NCBI GenBank assembly: GCA_963698395.1
Contig: CAVOQQ010000006.1
Coordinates: forward strand, 62,001 to 126,000
Direction: 5' to 3'
From: JBBQUN01 sp963698395
GTDB lineage: Bacteria > Actinomycetota > Acidimicrobiia > Acidimicrobiales > SZUA-35
Length of the DNA stretch: 64,000 nt
The position numbers and the translations under genes were made by a program. Below, one piece after another: positions 1 through 7,801 of this stretch. Position 1 is the stretch's first letter. Every line of letters starts with the position of its first letter. The notes below the pieces were generated by a model. The model searched no databases, was not told the DNA's origin, and worked only from the letters and a program-made list of their open reading frames with translations.

Positions 1-1509
1 ATGGCCGGAGTTCCGTACTGTCCGGTCAGTGTTTCCTATTCGACCGTCGTCGGCGCCTTTCCCAAGCTCCGATGGGTTCTGCAGCGAGTCGGTCCGGCCT
101 TCGTCTATGCCGAGCATCTGCCGCTTCATCAGGAAGCTCTCGACACCGTCGATCCAGAATCCGATCTCGGTGGACTCATGGAAGCAGCCACGATCATCAC
201 CGGTGATGGTCGAGACGGCACCGTGGGAATCGATGTCGTGCTCGAAACGGAGCCGACCGACGACGTCGATGCGGCTATCGCTGCGATCACCGACGACACC
301 GTCACCCGTTATATGTTCACCTCGGGTTCGACCGGCATGCCGAAGGGTGTGAAGCAGACCCAGGGCATGCATGTCGCCTTTCTCGGTGCCATTCGAGCCT
401 TCGACGAGAAACCTCTGGGTGTCGAGGAGGTGCGAGTGCTCGATTGGATGCCCTGGAGTCACACCGGCGCCGGTGTGATGCGCCTCAACTCGGTCATCTT
501 CGATGGCGGCTCGGTCTACATCGATGCCGGTCGGCCGGTTCCCGGTCAGTTCGATGCCACCATTCGCAACCTCCCCGAGGTGCGGCCGACCACCTACAGC
601 GGTTCGCCGCTCGGTTGGTCGGTTCTCGTCGATGCACTCGAAGCATCTCCCGAGTTGGCCGAGATGTTCTTTGCGAACGTGACCTCGTTCGCTTTCGGAT
701 CGGCGGCGATGCCGAGTCCGCTTGCCGCCCGGATCCAACGACTGGCAGTCCGGTACAAGGGTGATCCGGTGCTCCTGACCACCAGTCTGTTGTCGACCGA
801 GGTCTCTGCCGGGATCATGCGGTGGTGGGCAACCGAGGACCACGACGTCATCGGGTTGCCGGCACCGGGGGCCGACATCAAGTTGCTTCCGGTCGGTGAC
901 AATCGGTTCGAGATCCGGGCCCGTGGTGCCGGCGTCACCCCCGGCTATGTCAACGACCCCGATGCCACGAAGGCGGCGTTCGACGAAGAGGGCTATTTCC
1001 GAATGGGCGACGCCGTTCGTTTCGCCGATCCTTCGGATCCGAGCCGGGGAATCTGTTTTGCCGGCCGGGTCTCGGAGGACTTCAAGCTGATGTCCGGCAC
1101 GTGGGTCCAGGCTGGATCACTTCGCTCGCAGGTGCTGGCGTCCATTTCGCCGTATGGGCGTGACGCCGTGGTGTGTGGTCTCAACGAAACCGATGTCACG
1201 TTGCTGATCTGGCCGAATCTGGATCAATGCCGGCCATTGGCCGGGAGCGAGCATCCTGCTCGATCCGCTGCGGTGCGGACGGCCATCGCCGCAGGGTTGG
1301 CAGCGCACAACGAGGCGAACCCTGCTTCCTCGACTCGGATTGCCCGCTTCCTGCTTCTCGAGGAACCGCCGGATCCCGGTGCCTACGAGATCACCGACAA
1401 GGGGTACGTGAATCAACGGGCCGTGCAGGACAATCGTGCTGACGAAGTCGCCCGCCTCTATGCCGAGAACCTCGATGCCGATGTCGTCGAGGTGGGAGCG
1501 ATGCCGTGA
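1..1509 (+). CDS. Feruloyl-CoA synthetase-like AMP-binding enzyme (5' end outside window)
   Basis: This is an acyl-adenylate-forming enzyme expected to activate a carboxylic acid, probably an aromatic or phenylpropanoid acid, to its CoA thioester. The visible 502 residues contain the P-loop-like AMP-binding motif YMFTSGSTGMPKG at about 104-116. The region around LDWMPWSHTGAG and the TYSGSPLGW segment resemble the feruloyl-CoA synthase branch rather than ordinary fatty-acyl-CoA ligases. The C-terminal subdomain has YFRMGDAVRFADP and GRVSEDFKLMSGTWV. The first visible codon is ATG, but the protein opens inside the conserved AGVPYCPVS strand, and family members are about 600 residues long. The true start is therefore upstream of base 1. 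The next gene is convergent. Substrate specificity cannot be read from sequence. Confidence 0.85.
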   Translation: MAGVPYCPVSVSYSTVVGAFPKLRWVLQRVGPAFVYAEHLPLHQEALDTVDPESDLGGLMEAATIITGDGRDGTVGIDVVLETEPTDDVDAAIAAITDDTVTRYMFTSGSTGMPKGVKQTQGMHVAFLGAIRAFDEKPLGVEEVRVLDWMPWSHTGAGVMRLNSVIFDGGSVYIDAGRPVPGQFDATIRNLPEVRPTTYSGSPLGWSVLVDALEASPELAEMFFANVTSFAFGSAAMPSPLAARIQRLAVRYKGDPVLLTTSLLSTEVSAGIMRWWATEDHDVIGLPAPGADIKLLPVGDNRFEIRARGAGVTPGYVNDPDATKAAFDEEGYFRMGDAVRFADPSDPSRGICFAGRVSEDFKLMSGTWVQAGSLRSQVLASISPYGRDAVVCGLNETDVTLLIWPNLDQCRPLAGSEHPARSAAVRTAIAAGLAAHNEANPASSTRIARFLLLEEPPDPGAYEITDKGYVNQRAVQDNRADEVARLYAENLDADVVEVGAMP

Positions 1510-1641
1510 TCCCGACGAGAGACCGCCCGCGTTGAGGTCGAGACCGCTGACGTCAGCGTGGCCTCTGTTGGTGTCGACGCGAGAGAGCTGCACCGTCGGC
1601 TCCGGGAATTCGATCACCCGAGGTCGCTTTTCGGTGGTGCC

Positions 1642-3531
1642 TCACTGGTCGACGAGCGCGTTGTCGGCCTCGATGGCTGCCGCTGCTTGCCGGTCGCTCC
1701 GGTCATCATCGAGTTCGTAGGTCACCGAGTGCAGCGTCCCGGTGAAACCAAACGGGGCGGCGTAGCTCGGGCTCACGGTGGACCCGAGATCGCGTCCGAC
1801 GTCGAGGCCGTAGAGGGATTGGCGCCAGGGGAGCGTGCGGAGTACGTCTCCGGCGATCTCGGATCCGTCGAGCTCCAATGCAAGACGACCCTCGTGTTCG
1901 GCTGTCTTGGTGAAGGATGCGACGAGGTCGATCGCTCCGGCCGGCAGTGGCTCGGCGGACTCGACCTCCGTCACCGAGCCGATGAAGTTGTAGGCGAACA
2001 CGGCATGACCGTCGCGGATGAACAAGGCGTACCCACCGGTTCGGGCCCCGCAGGCGACCAACACGCCGTTGTCTTCGTTCGATCGGTCGAGCGTGGCCGT
2101 GATGCGCCAGGAGCGATTGCGGATGTCGGGGGTGGCGAAGCGATCGAGGTGCGGTGTGCCGGGGACCAAGCGGAAGTGGTTGCGATCGAGTTCGGAGTCT
2201 GGTCGACGCATGGCGAACAGTTCCACCGAGCGGTCGTCGAGTGGGAGTACCCCGTAGCGACCCGCTTCGGTCCACCATCGCTCTTTCATCTCGGCCAGTT
2301 TGTCGGGGTGCTCGTCGGCAAGATCGTGGATCTCCGCGAGGTCTGCGGCTACGTGGTAGAGGTGCCAGACGTCGTCTTGGAACGGCGTTCCCGGCCGGTG
2401 TTGCGTGACCGCCTTCCAGCCGTCGTGATAGATCGCTCGGTGGCCGAGCATCTCGTAGTACTGCGTGAGGCGACGACCGGTGGCCGCGGGGTCATCGAAT
2501 GTGTACGCCAGACTGGCGCCCTCGACCGGCATCTGTTCGAGGCCTCGACGCGAAGCTGGTGCGTCGAGGCCGACGCATTCGAGCACGGTTGGCATGATGT
2601 CGATTGCGTGGTGGTATTGACTCCGGAGGCCGCCTCGATCGGCGATCCGAGCGGGCCAGTGGATGATGAGTGGGTCTCGTATCCCACCTTCATAGGTGTT
2701 TTGCTTGTAGTAGCGCAGCGGACAGTTGCCGACCTGCGACCACCCCTTCGGATAGTTGTTGTAGAGATTCGGACCGCCGATCTGGTCGATCTGGTCGATC
2801 ATCTCGGGCGTGCGCTGAGAGATTCGGTTGAAGAACGCCAGTTCGTTGATCACTCCCTCGGCCCCGCCCTCCTGGCTGGCCCCATTGTCGGACAGCAGGA
2901 CGAGGAGCGTATTGTCCAGCTCGCCGATCTGTTCGAGATGGTCGATCAAGCGACCGATCTGATGGTCGGTGTGGTCGAGGAACCCGGCGAATGCTTCCTG
3001 CATGCGAGCGAACAGTCGCTGCTGATCGGCCTCGAGGTCGGCCCAGGCCGGGATGCCGGGATTCCTCGGTGCCAGCTCGGTGTCGGGCGGGACGATGCAA
3101 AGCTCGATCTGGCGTTCGAACCACTCGGCTCGCACCTCGTCCCAGCCTCGGTCGTAGCGGCCACGGTACTTCTCGAGCCAGGCCGGCGGTGCCTGGTGGG
3201 GGCTGTGGGTTGCGCCGAAGGCGAGATAGGTGAAGAACGGCCGGCTCGTCGTCGCCCGCTGAGCGGTGATCATCGAGATCGCCTCGTCGACCAGGGCGGT
3301 CGACAGGTGGTAATTCGGATCGTGCGGTGGATCGACCGGCCGATTGTCGATCACCAACTCCGGGGAGAACTGGTCGGTTGCACCACCGAGAAAGCCGTAG
3401 AACCGATCGAAACCGCGGCCGAGGGGCCAGTGATCCATCGGTCCGGCCGGTGCGCAGTCTTCCATGTTGGCGAGGTGCCACTTGCCGAGCGCGAACGTGC
3501 TCCACCCGGCGTCACCAAGGACCTCGGCCAT
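1642..3531 (-). CDS. Type I arylsulfatase lacking its N-terminal catalytic segment
   Basis: The protein is a sulfatase-family alkaline-phosphatase fold with the central FALGKWHL motif, the metal-site motif LLSDNGASQEGG and a C-terminal beta-sandwich. It is clearly paralogous to the complete sulfatase at 9017-11302. Its first methionine aligns with about residue 122 of that paralogue, so the LDD metal ligands and the formylglycine site (C-S-P-S-R) are absent. In-frame similarity continues upstream without a start codon through the segment FLSNVDTGFSNCRGTISPR (about 3541-3597). It then ends, and a TGA lies at 3667-3669. I find no CSPSR-like motif in the other frames up to the ROK gene. It is probably a 5'-deleted, sulfatase-inactive remnant, although the 629-codon frame is still open. 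Confidence 0.8.
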   Translation of the reverse strand: MAEVLGDAGWSTFALGKWHLANMEDCAPAGPMDHWPLGRGFDRFYGFLGGATDQFSPELVIDNRPVDPPHDPNYHLSTALVDEAISMITAQRATTSRPFFTYLAFGATHSPHQAPPAWLEKYRGRYDRGWDEVRAEWFERQIELCIVPPDTELAPRNPGIPAWADLEADQQRLFARMQEAFAGFLDHTDHQIGRLIDHLEQIGELDNTLLVLLSDNGASQEGGAEGVINELAFFNRISQRTPEMIDQIDQIGGPNLYNNYPKGWSQVGNCPLRYYKQNTYEGGIRDPLIIHWPARIADRGGLRSQYHHAIDIMPTVLECVGLDAPASRRGLEQMPVEGASLAYTFDDPAATGRRLTQYYEMLGHRAIYHDGWKAVTQHRPGTPFQDDVWHLYHVAADLAEIHDLADEHPDKLAEMKERWWTEAGRYGVLPLDDRSVELFAMRRPDSELDRNHFRLVPGTPHLDRFATPDIRNRSWRITATLDRSNEDNGVLVACGARTGGYALFIRDGHAVFAYNFIGSVTEVESAEPLPAGAIDLVASFTKTAEHEGRLALELDGSEIAGDVLRTLPWRQSLYGLDVGRDLGSTVSPSYAAPFGFTGTLHSVTYELDDDRSDRQAAAAIEADNALVDQ

Positions 3532-3822
3532 GGTGGCGGCCCGAGGGCTGATGGTGCCCCGGCAATTCGAGAACCCGGTGTCGACATTGGAGAGGAAGCG
3601 CTTGGTTCGCCGTCCCTGTTCGATCCATCGCCGACTCCTCTGTCGTCTCTCGTGTCGGCGAGTTTGTCAGTTATGAAATGAGCTTTCAACAAGACGGGTG
3701 TGAGCCCCGAGACGGCCGCCATGGTGCGACCCGACGGCGCGTCACCGTCGGTGATGTCGGCTACTTGCCCGACATGAGCCAGGAAGAGTCATCGTTCTCG
3801 TCGCCGGTCAGTGAGCGCGCTC
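3532..3822. other. Gap holding a sulfatase remnant, otherwise nothing recognised
   Basis: This stretch separates the truncated sulfatase from the ROK regulator gene. On the minus strand, bases 3532-3606 still encode sulfatase-like residues in frame with the downstream gene but with no start codon. From about 3607 to 3822 I recognise no coding similarity, terminal inverted repeat, insertion-sequence end or tRNA that would explain how the front of the sulfatase gene was lost. Confidence 0.6.
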
Positions 3823-4989
3823 TCACCTGAGCAGTAGTTGCGCCATCGGTTCGCCGAATGAGCCGATGACGGGCCGAACGACGTCGATCGGCAAGTCGCG
3901 GAACCCGTCCTCGAGTTCGGCCCGGAGGGCGTCGATGAGCGTCTGGGCACCGGCGGAGTCGGGAGCGCCGACGGCACCGGTGAACACCAGACGATCGGGC
4001 TGGAAGACCCTGATCAGCCCGACGAGGGTCTTCGCCAGCCACTGGGTGACGGATCGTGCGGCCTCGATGGCGTCGGGATCGTGTCGTCCGATTCGTTCGA
4101 TGACATCGACGGCGGCATCGAGTCGCTGACCGGTGAGCTCGAAGTAGTTCTGCACTACGGCAGAACCGCTCGAGACCGTGCCGAAGCAGCCGGTTCGGCC
4201 ACAGTGACACACCCGTTGGTTGCCGACCACCGGGTAGTGCTCGAGAAGCCCGCTGCTCCCCAGGCGATTGCTGATGATCGTGCCGTCGTGGGCAAACAGC
4301 AGATGGGTCTGGTGGCTGATCTGCACGATGGCGACGAGCTCGCCAGGACGGGCATCGATCAGGTCGAGAGCGCCGAGGGCGAGCGCTCGCTCGTTGCTCA
4401 TCACCGTCACCGTCACCGATTCGTCGAGTAGGTCGCGAAAGAGGGCGACGAGATCGACGTGGGCGGCCTTCCACGCGGGAGACTGGACGACGATCTGTCG
4501 CTGCTCGTCGACCACACCTTCGACAGTGACGACCAGACTGGATGAGACCCCGAAGGTGGCACCGAGTGGTGCGATCAGACGCTGGGCGATCGTGACGACC
4601 CGCTTCGCCAGTCGTCGGGGCGTCGGCCCCGGTTTGTGTCGATGGCGTTCGGCCCCGATGGTCTGGCCGAGCGCATCGGTGACCATCACGTGGAAATCGG
4701 CAAAGCGAATCAGTACCTCGATCGTGAGGGCGCTGAGCGGGTCGAGACGGTAGGCCGATGGCGGTCGGCCCGGCCCCGATCGCAGGCTCGGCTCCTCGAT
4801 GACGGATCCAGCATCGACCAGGTCGGCGAGGATCGGGCCCAGCGCCTGCGGTGTCAGCGATGTCTGCTCGGCCAGCTCGGCGCGGGTGGTGGCCTCGCCT
4901 CCGGCCAGGTGGGCGAGGACGAGTTCGGCGTTCGCCGCTCGCACGGTGGAAGGCCGCATCGGCGTTCGCGTGGTCGGGTCGATGGTCAC
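3823..4989 (-). CDS. ROK-family transcriptional repressor
   Basis: This is a sugar-responsive-type repressor with an N-terminal winged helix-turn-helix (TTRAELAEQTSLTPQALGPIL) and a C-terminal ROK kinase-like domain. The ROK zinc motif is present as CHCGRTGCFG. The usual ATP/sugar-site glycines are only partly kept, as is common in regulator members. The chosen start is the GTG at 4989, giving 388 residues. It has no obvious ribosome binding site, and an ATG at 4959 or a longer frame back to 5085 are alternatives. The longer frame would run through the promoter of the divergent operon. Divergent placement suggests that it controls the 5097-9006 catabolic operon, but the effector is unknown. 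Confidence 0.85.
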   Translation of the reverse strand: MTIDPTTRTPMRPSTVRAANAELVLAHLAGGEATTRAELAEQTSLTPQALGPILADLVDAGSVIEEPSLRSGPGRPPSAYRLDPLSALTIEVLIRFADFHVMVTDALGQTIGAERHRHKPGPTPRRLAKRVVTIAQRLIAPLGATFGVSSSLVVTVEGVVDEQRQIVVQSPAWKAAHVDLVALFRDLLDESVTVTVMSNERALALGALDLIDARPGELVAIVQISHQTHLLFAHDGTIISNRLGSSGLLEHYPVVGNQRVCHCGRTGCFGTVSSGSAVVQNYFELTGQRLDAAVDVIERIGRHDPDAIEAARSVTQWLAKTLVGLIRVFQPDRLVFTGAVGAPDSAGAQTLIDALRAELEDGFRDLPIDVVRPVIGSFGEPMAQLLLR

Positions 4990-5014
4990 CGCGACCAGGA
5001 TAGATGAGTACGTC

Positions 5015-5043
5015 TTGAAACCGTATTTCATTACCGCTAGGTT
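5015..5043 (+). promoter_or_regulatory. Candidate promoter of the NMO operon with palindromic operator
   Basis: A TTGAAA at 5015-5020 and a TAGGTT at 5038-5043 are 17 bp apart, a good fit to -35 and -10 elements reading toward the NMO operon. Between and overlapping them is the hyphenated palindrome TGAAACCGTATTTCA (5016-5030), with 5-bp arms and a 5-bp centre. It lies between the divergent ROK gene and the operon, the expected site for a ROK operator. This is inference from position and symmetry. Confidence 0.45.
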
Positions 5044-5096
5044 GCGGCCTGCAGCCGGAGGACCCCGGTTGATCGAACAAGACAAGGGAGAGACGC

Positions 5097-5393
5097 ATGA
5101 ACGGAGTCACACGATCGTGGCGACTCCACGACCTCCCCGATCCCGGAGCGCTGTTCGATCATCCTCACCTGGAGTCGAACGACGGATCACCGGACTACGT
5201 CGTACGTGATCTCGCCCGAGAGCACGGCGACTGGTGGACATCGAAGAATCCGACCGCCCTGCACCCGGCGCATCCTGACGACGCTGCCGGCGCCGTGCTG
5301 GCAGCGATCGACCCAGCGGTTGTGGTCGAGGCTGCGCAGCGTCACGCCGACCGATGCACGAGCCAGCGACAGCGACTGAAAGAAGATTCGACC
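5097..5393 (+). other. In-frame 99-codon extension ahead of the NMO, of unknown nature
   Basis: An ATG at 5097 has an excellent Shine-Dalgarno (AAGGGAG, 6 nt upstream). It opens a frame that runs without a stop into the nitronate monooxygenase. The 99 residues are not part of the NMO fold and match nothing I recognise; they are acidic and His/Trp-containing (for example REHGDWWTSKNP). Another frame ends in a TGA at about 5378-5380, just before the NMO's own weak SD. The segment could therefore be a genuine fused domain or a separate small gene that lost its own stop by frameshift. Confidence 0.4.
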
Positions 5394-6503
5394 ATGACTT
5401 CACCCGTGACCAGCGTTCGACTGCGCAACAAGATCTGCGAAGATCTGGGCGCTCAGGTGCCGATCTTCGGGTTCACGCATTCGCTCGACGCCGCGATTGC
5501 GGTGTCTCGTTCCGGAGGGGTCGGCATCTGGGGGGCGACTCGATCCACGCCGGCCGAGATCGAGGAAGGCGTGAGCCGGATGGCGGCCGAGCTCGGCGAT
5601 CTCCCCTTCGGGCTCGATCTCGTGATCCCGCCAGGGATGCCCGAGCGTGACAACCGAGCCGAGATCGAGGCGGCGATTCCCGACGAACATCGGGCCTTCA
5701 TCGGTGCGATGCGGCAGAAGTACGGGGTTCCCGATGACGGCAATCCGGGGATGAGGTCCCGGTTCGTGCGGAGTGAGGAGATGGCGCGGGAGCAGGTCGA
5801 CGTGGTGATGGACTCGTCGATCAGTGTGTTGGCGCTCGGCATCGGGAGCCCCGAGTGGGTCATCGGTCCGGCCAAGGACCGGGGCAAGACTCTCGTGAGT
5901 CTCGTCGGTCAACCCAAGCATGCCGTGAAAGCGCTGCAGGCCGGCGCCGACATGCTGGTCGCCCAGGGCACCGATGCCGGCGCCCACACCGGTCCCGTTG
6001 GCACCTTTTCGCTCGTTCCTCAGATCGTCGATGTGGCCGGCGACGTTCCGGTGATCGCCGCCGGCGGCGTTGCCACCGGTCGCCACATCGCGGCGGCCAT
6101 GGCCATGGGAGCGGTCGGCGTGTGGATGGGCACGGCGTGGTTGTTCTGCGAAGAAGAGCACACCGAAGCGCAGGTGCTCGAGAAGCTGATCACCGGTGGG
6201 TCGGCCGATGCCATCATCTCGCGTGCGGATTCGGGCAAGACCCTGCGACAGATTCGCACGGCCTGGACCGACGAGTGGTCGGCGCCCGGTGCCCCGGAGC
6301 CACTGAAGATGCCGTACCAAGACATCTTGGTCGGCGACATCCTCGGTCAGATCGAGCGGCACGAGATTGCGCCGCTCATGCACTCACCCGCCGGCCAGAG
6401 CGTTGCCTACTTCGATCGTCTGACGACCGTGCATGACGTGATGGCGGGCCTCGTGGCCGACGCCGAGACCGCGCTCGACGCGCTGGCCAGGCGCACCAGC
6501 TGA
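5394..6503 (+). CDS. Nitronate monooxygenase (2-nitropropane dioxygenase family)
   Basis: This is a TIM-barrel FMN enzyme of the NMO/2-nitropropane dioxygenase family, which oxidises alkyl nitronates; many members act on other enolate-like substrates. Family hallmarks are the N-terminal FGFTHS and SGGVGIWGATRST segments, AQGTDAGAHTG and the phosphate-binding VPVIAAGGVATGRH, followed by MGAVGVWMGTAWL. The ATG at 5394 is chosen because the family fold starts almost at once (RNKICEDLGAQVPIFGF). It has a modest AAAGAAG upstream. A longer in-frame start at 5097 has the better SD, so a 468-residue form is possible. The stop overlaps the start of the CoA-transferase by one base. It is the first enzyme of a three-gene operon. 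Confidence 0.85.
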   Translation: MTSPVTSVRLRNKICEDLGAQVPIFGFTHSLDAAIAVSRSGGVGIWGATRSTPAEIEEGVSRMAAELGDLPFGLDLVIPPGMPERDNRAEIEAAIPDEHRAFIGAMRQKYGVPDDGNPGMRSRFVRSEEMAREQVDVVMDSSISVLALGIGSPEWVIGPAKDRGKTLVSLVGQPKHAVKALQAGADMLVAQGTDAGAHTGPVGTFSLVPQIVDVAGDVPVIAAGGVATGRHIAAAMAMGAVGVWMGTAWLFCEEEHTEAQVLEKLITGGSADAIISRADSGKTLRQIRTAWTDEWSAPGAPEPLKMPYQDILVGDILGQIERHEIAPLMHSPAGQSVAYFDRLTTVHDVMAGLVADAETALDALARRTS

Positions 6504-7801
6504 TGAGCGAACTCGACGACCTGGTCGGGCTTTTCGATGGCGTTCGTGTGCTCGAGATCGGGCAGTTCGTGGCCGCTCCGATCGCAGCCGAACTCTTCGC
6601 CCACGGCGGTGCCGATGTGGTGAAGCTCGAACCCGTGACGGGGGACCAGACGCGCCAGACCGATCCCCTGCGAACCGCCGACGGCGCCGGCTGGGGTGAC
6701 GGGCGTCAGTACGTGGTCAAGGCCCGTGGCAAGCGAGCCATCCCGTTGGATCTCTCCTCCGAAGACGGCCGAATGCTGGCCCGCTCGTTCGCTCTGCGGT
6801 CCGATGTGCTCATCACCAATCTGCGGCCGGGAACCGCAGGACGCCTCGGGCTCGACTTCGAGACGCTGCGCAGGGACAACCCACGTCTGGTCTACGGCGA
6901 GATCAACGGGTACGGCGATACCGGCCCGCTGTCCGGGCGCCCGAGTCTCGACCTCATCGCCCAGTCGTGGGGTGGCCTCCGGCTCTCGACCAACACCGAT
7001 GCGCTCGGCCAACCCGGACACTACGAGGCCTACTTCTGCGATTACATCGCCGGACTCCTGTTGGCCTTCGGTGTCGCCGGGGCCCTACGACATCGCGAGA
7101 TCACCGGCAACGGCCAACGAGTGGGAACTTCGCTCGCGCACGCAGCACTCTTCGCCCAACACCGATCAGCGAGTCTGTTCGAGGCCACCGACGAGTGGAA
7201 ACGCGATCTGGTCGCCCGTCGCGATGCCGGTGAGTCGTTCGGCTCGCTCCATGCCGAGCGAGTGAAGCGAACGTCGCCGAGCGTCTTCTTCATGACGACC
7301 TACACCACCATCGACGGTGCCGTCTCGATCGGTGCGACCGGCGCCATGGGCGCCCAACTCTGTCGCCTCTTCGGCACCGAAGATCCCCGTGGCACCTCGG
7401 CGTGGAGTGATCGAGGTGATCGACCTCGACTGCTCGAGGAGACCAGAGCGATCCTCCAGGCAGCCATCGGTCAGCTCTCGACCCAAGCCGTGCTCACGAA
7501 GCTCGACGAAGTCGGCATGCCGTGCAGTCCGGTTCGGATGCTCGAGGAGGTACTGGTCGACGACGCCGCTCACGAAGCGGGATTGCTCTACGCCTCCGAA
7601 CACCCTCGGCTGGGTCGCTACATCATGCCGTCGGCTCCGCTGACGTTGAGTGGCAGTGACTATCGCGCTCGTGACGAGATCGCCGAGCATGGTGAACACA
7701 CCGATGAGCTGTTGGCCGAGCTCGGTTACGACGCGGAGACCATCGAGAGACTCGTGAGCGACGGCATCGTTGCTCGTCGACAGGGGGAACGACGACCATG
7801 A
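6503..7801 (+). CDS. CaiB/BaiF (family III) CoA-transferase
   Basis: The 432-residue protein has the typical family III opening, GVRVLEIGQFVAAPIAAELF, with the nucleotide-binding stretch GADVVKLEPVTGDQTR. The catalytic aspartate is probably the one in GRPSLDLIAQSWGG. These enzymes move CoA between acyl-CoA and a free acid through an aspartyl-CoA thioester. Its start overlaps the NMO stop (TGATG), and its stop overlaps the acyl-CoA dehydrogenase start (ATGA), so the three genes are almost certainly co-translated. The likely role is making the CoA thioester that the next enzyme dehydrogenates. The specific acid is unknown. Confidence 0.9.
   Translation: MSELDDLVGLFDGVRVLEIGQFVAAPIAAELFAHGGADVVKLEPVTGDQTRQTDPLRTADGAGWGDGRQYVVKARGKRAIPLDLSSEDGRMLARSFALRSDVLITNLRPGTAGRLGLDFETLRRDNPRLVYGEINGYGDTGPLSGRPSLDLIAQSWGGLRLSTNTDALGQPGHYEAYFCDYIAGLLLAFGVAGALRHREITGNGQRVGTSLAHAALFAQHRSASLFEATDEWKRDLVARRDAGESFGSLHAERVKRTSPSVFFMTTYTTIDGAVSIGATGAMGAQLCRLFGTEDPRGTSAWSDRGDRPRLLEETRAILQAAIGQLSTQAVLTKLDEVGMPCSPVRMLEEVLVDDAAHEAGLLYASEHPRLGRYIMPSAPLTLSGSDYRARDEIAEHGEHTDELLAELGYDAETIERLVSDGIVARRQGERRP

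Noticed and set aside
1558..3681. 707-codon plus-strand open frame antisense to the truncated sulfatase
   Set aside because: It has no recognisable domain, is rich in Val/Gly/Arg, and mirrors the third-position GC pattern of the real gene on the other strand.
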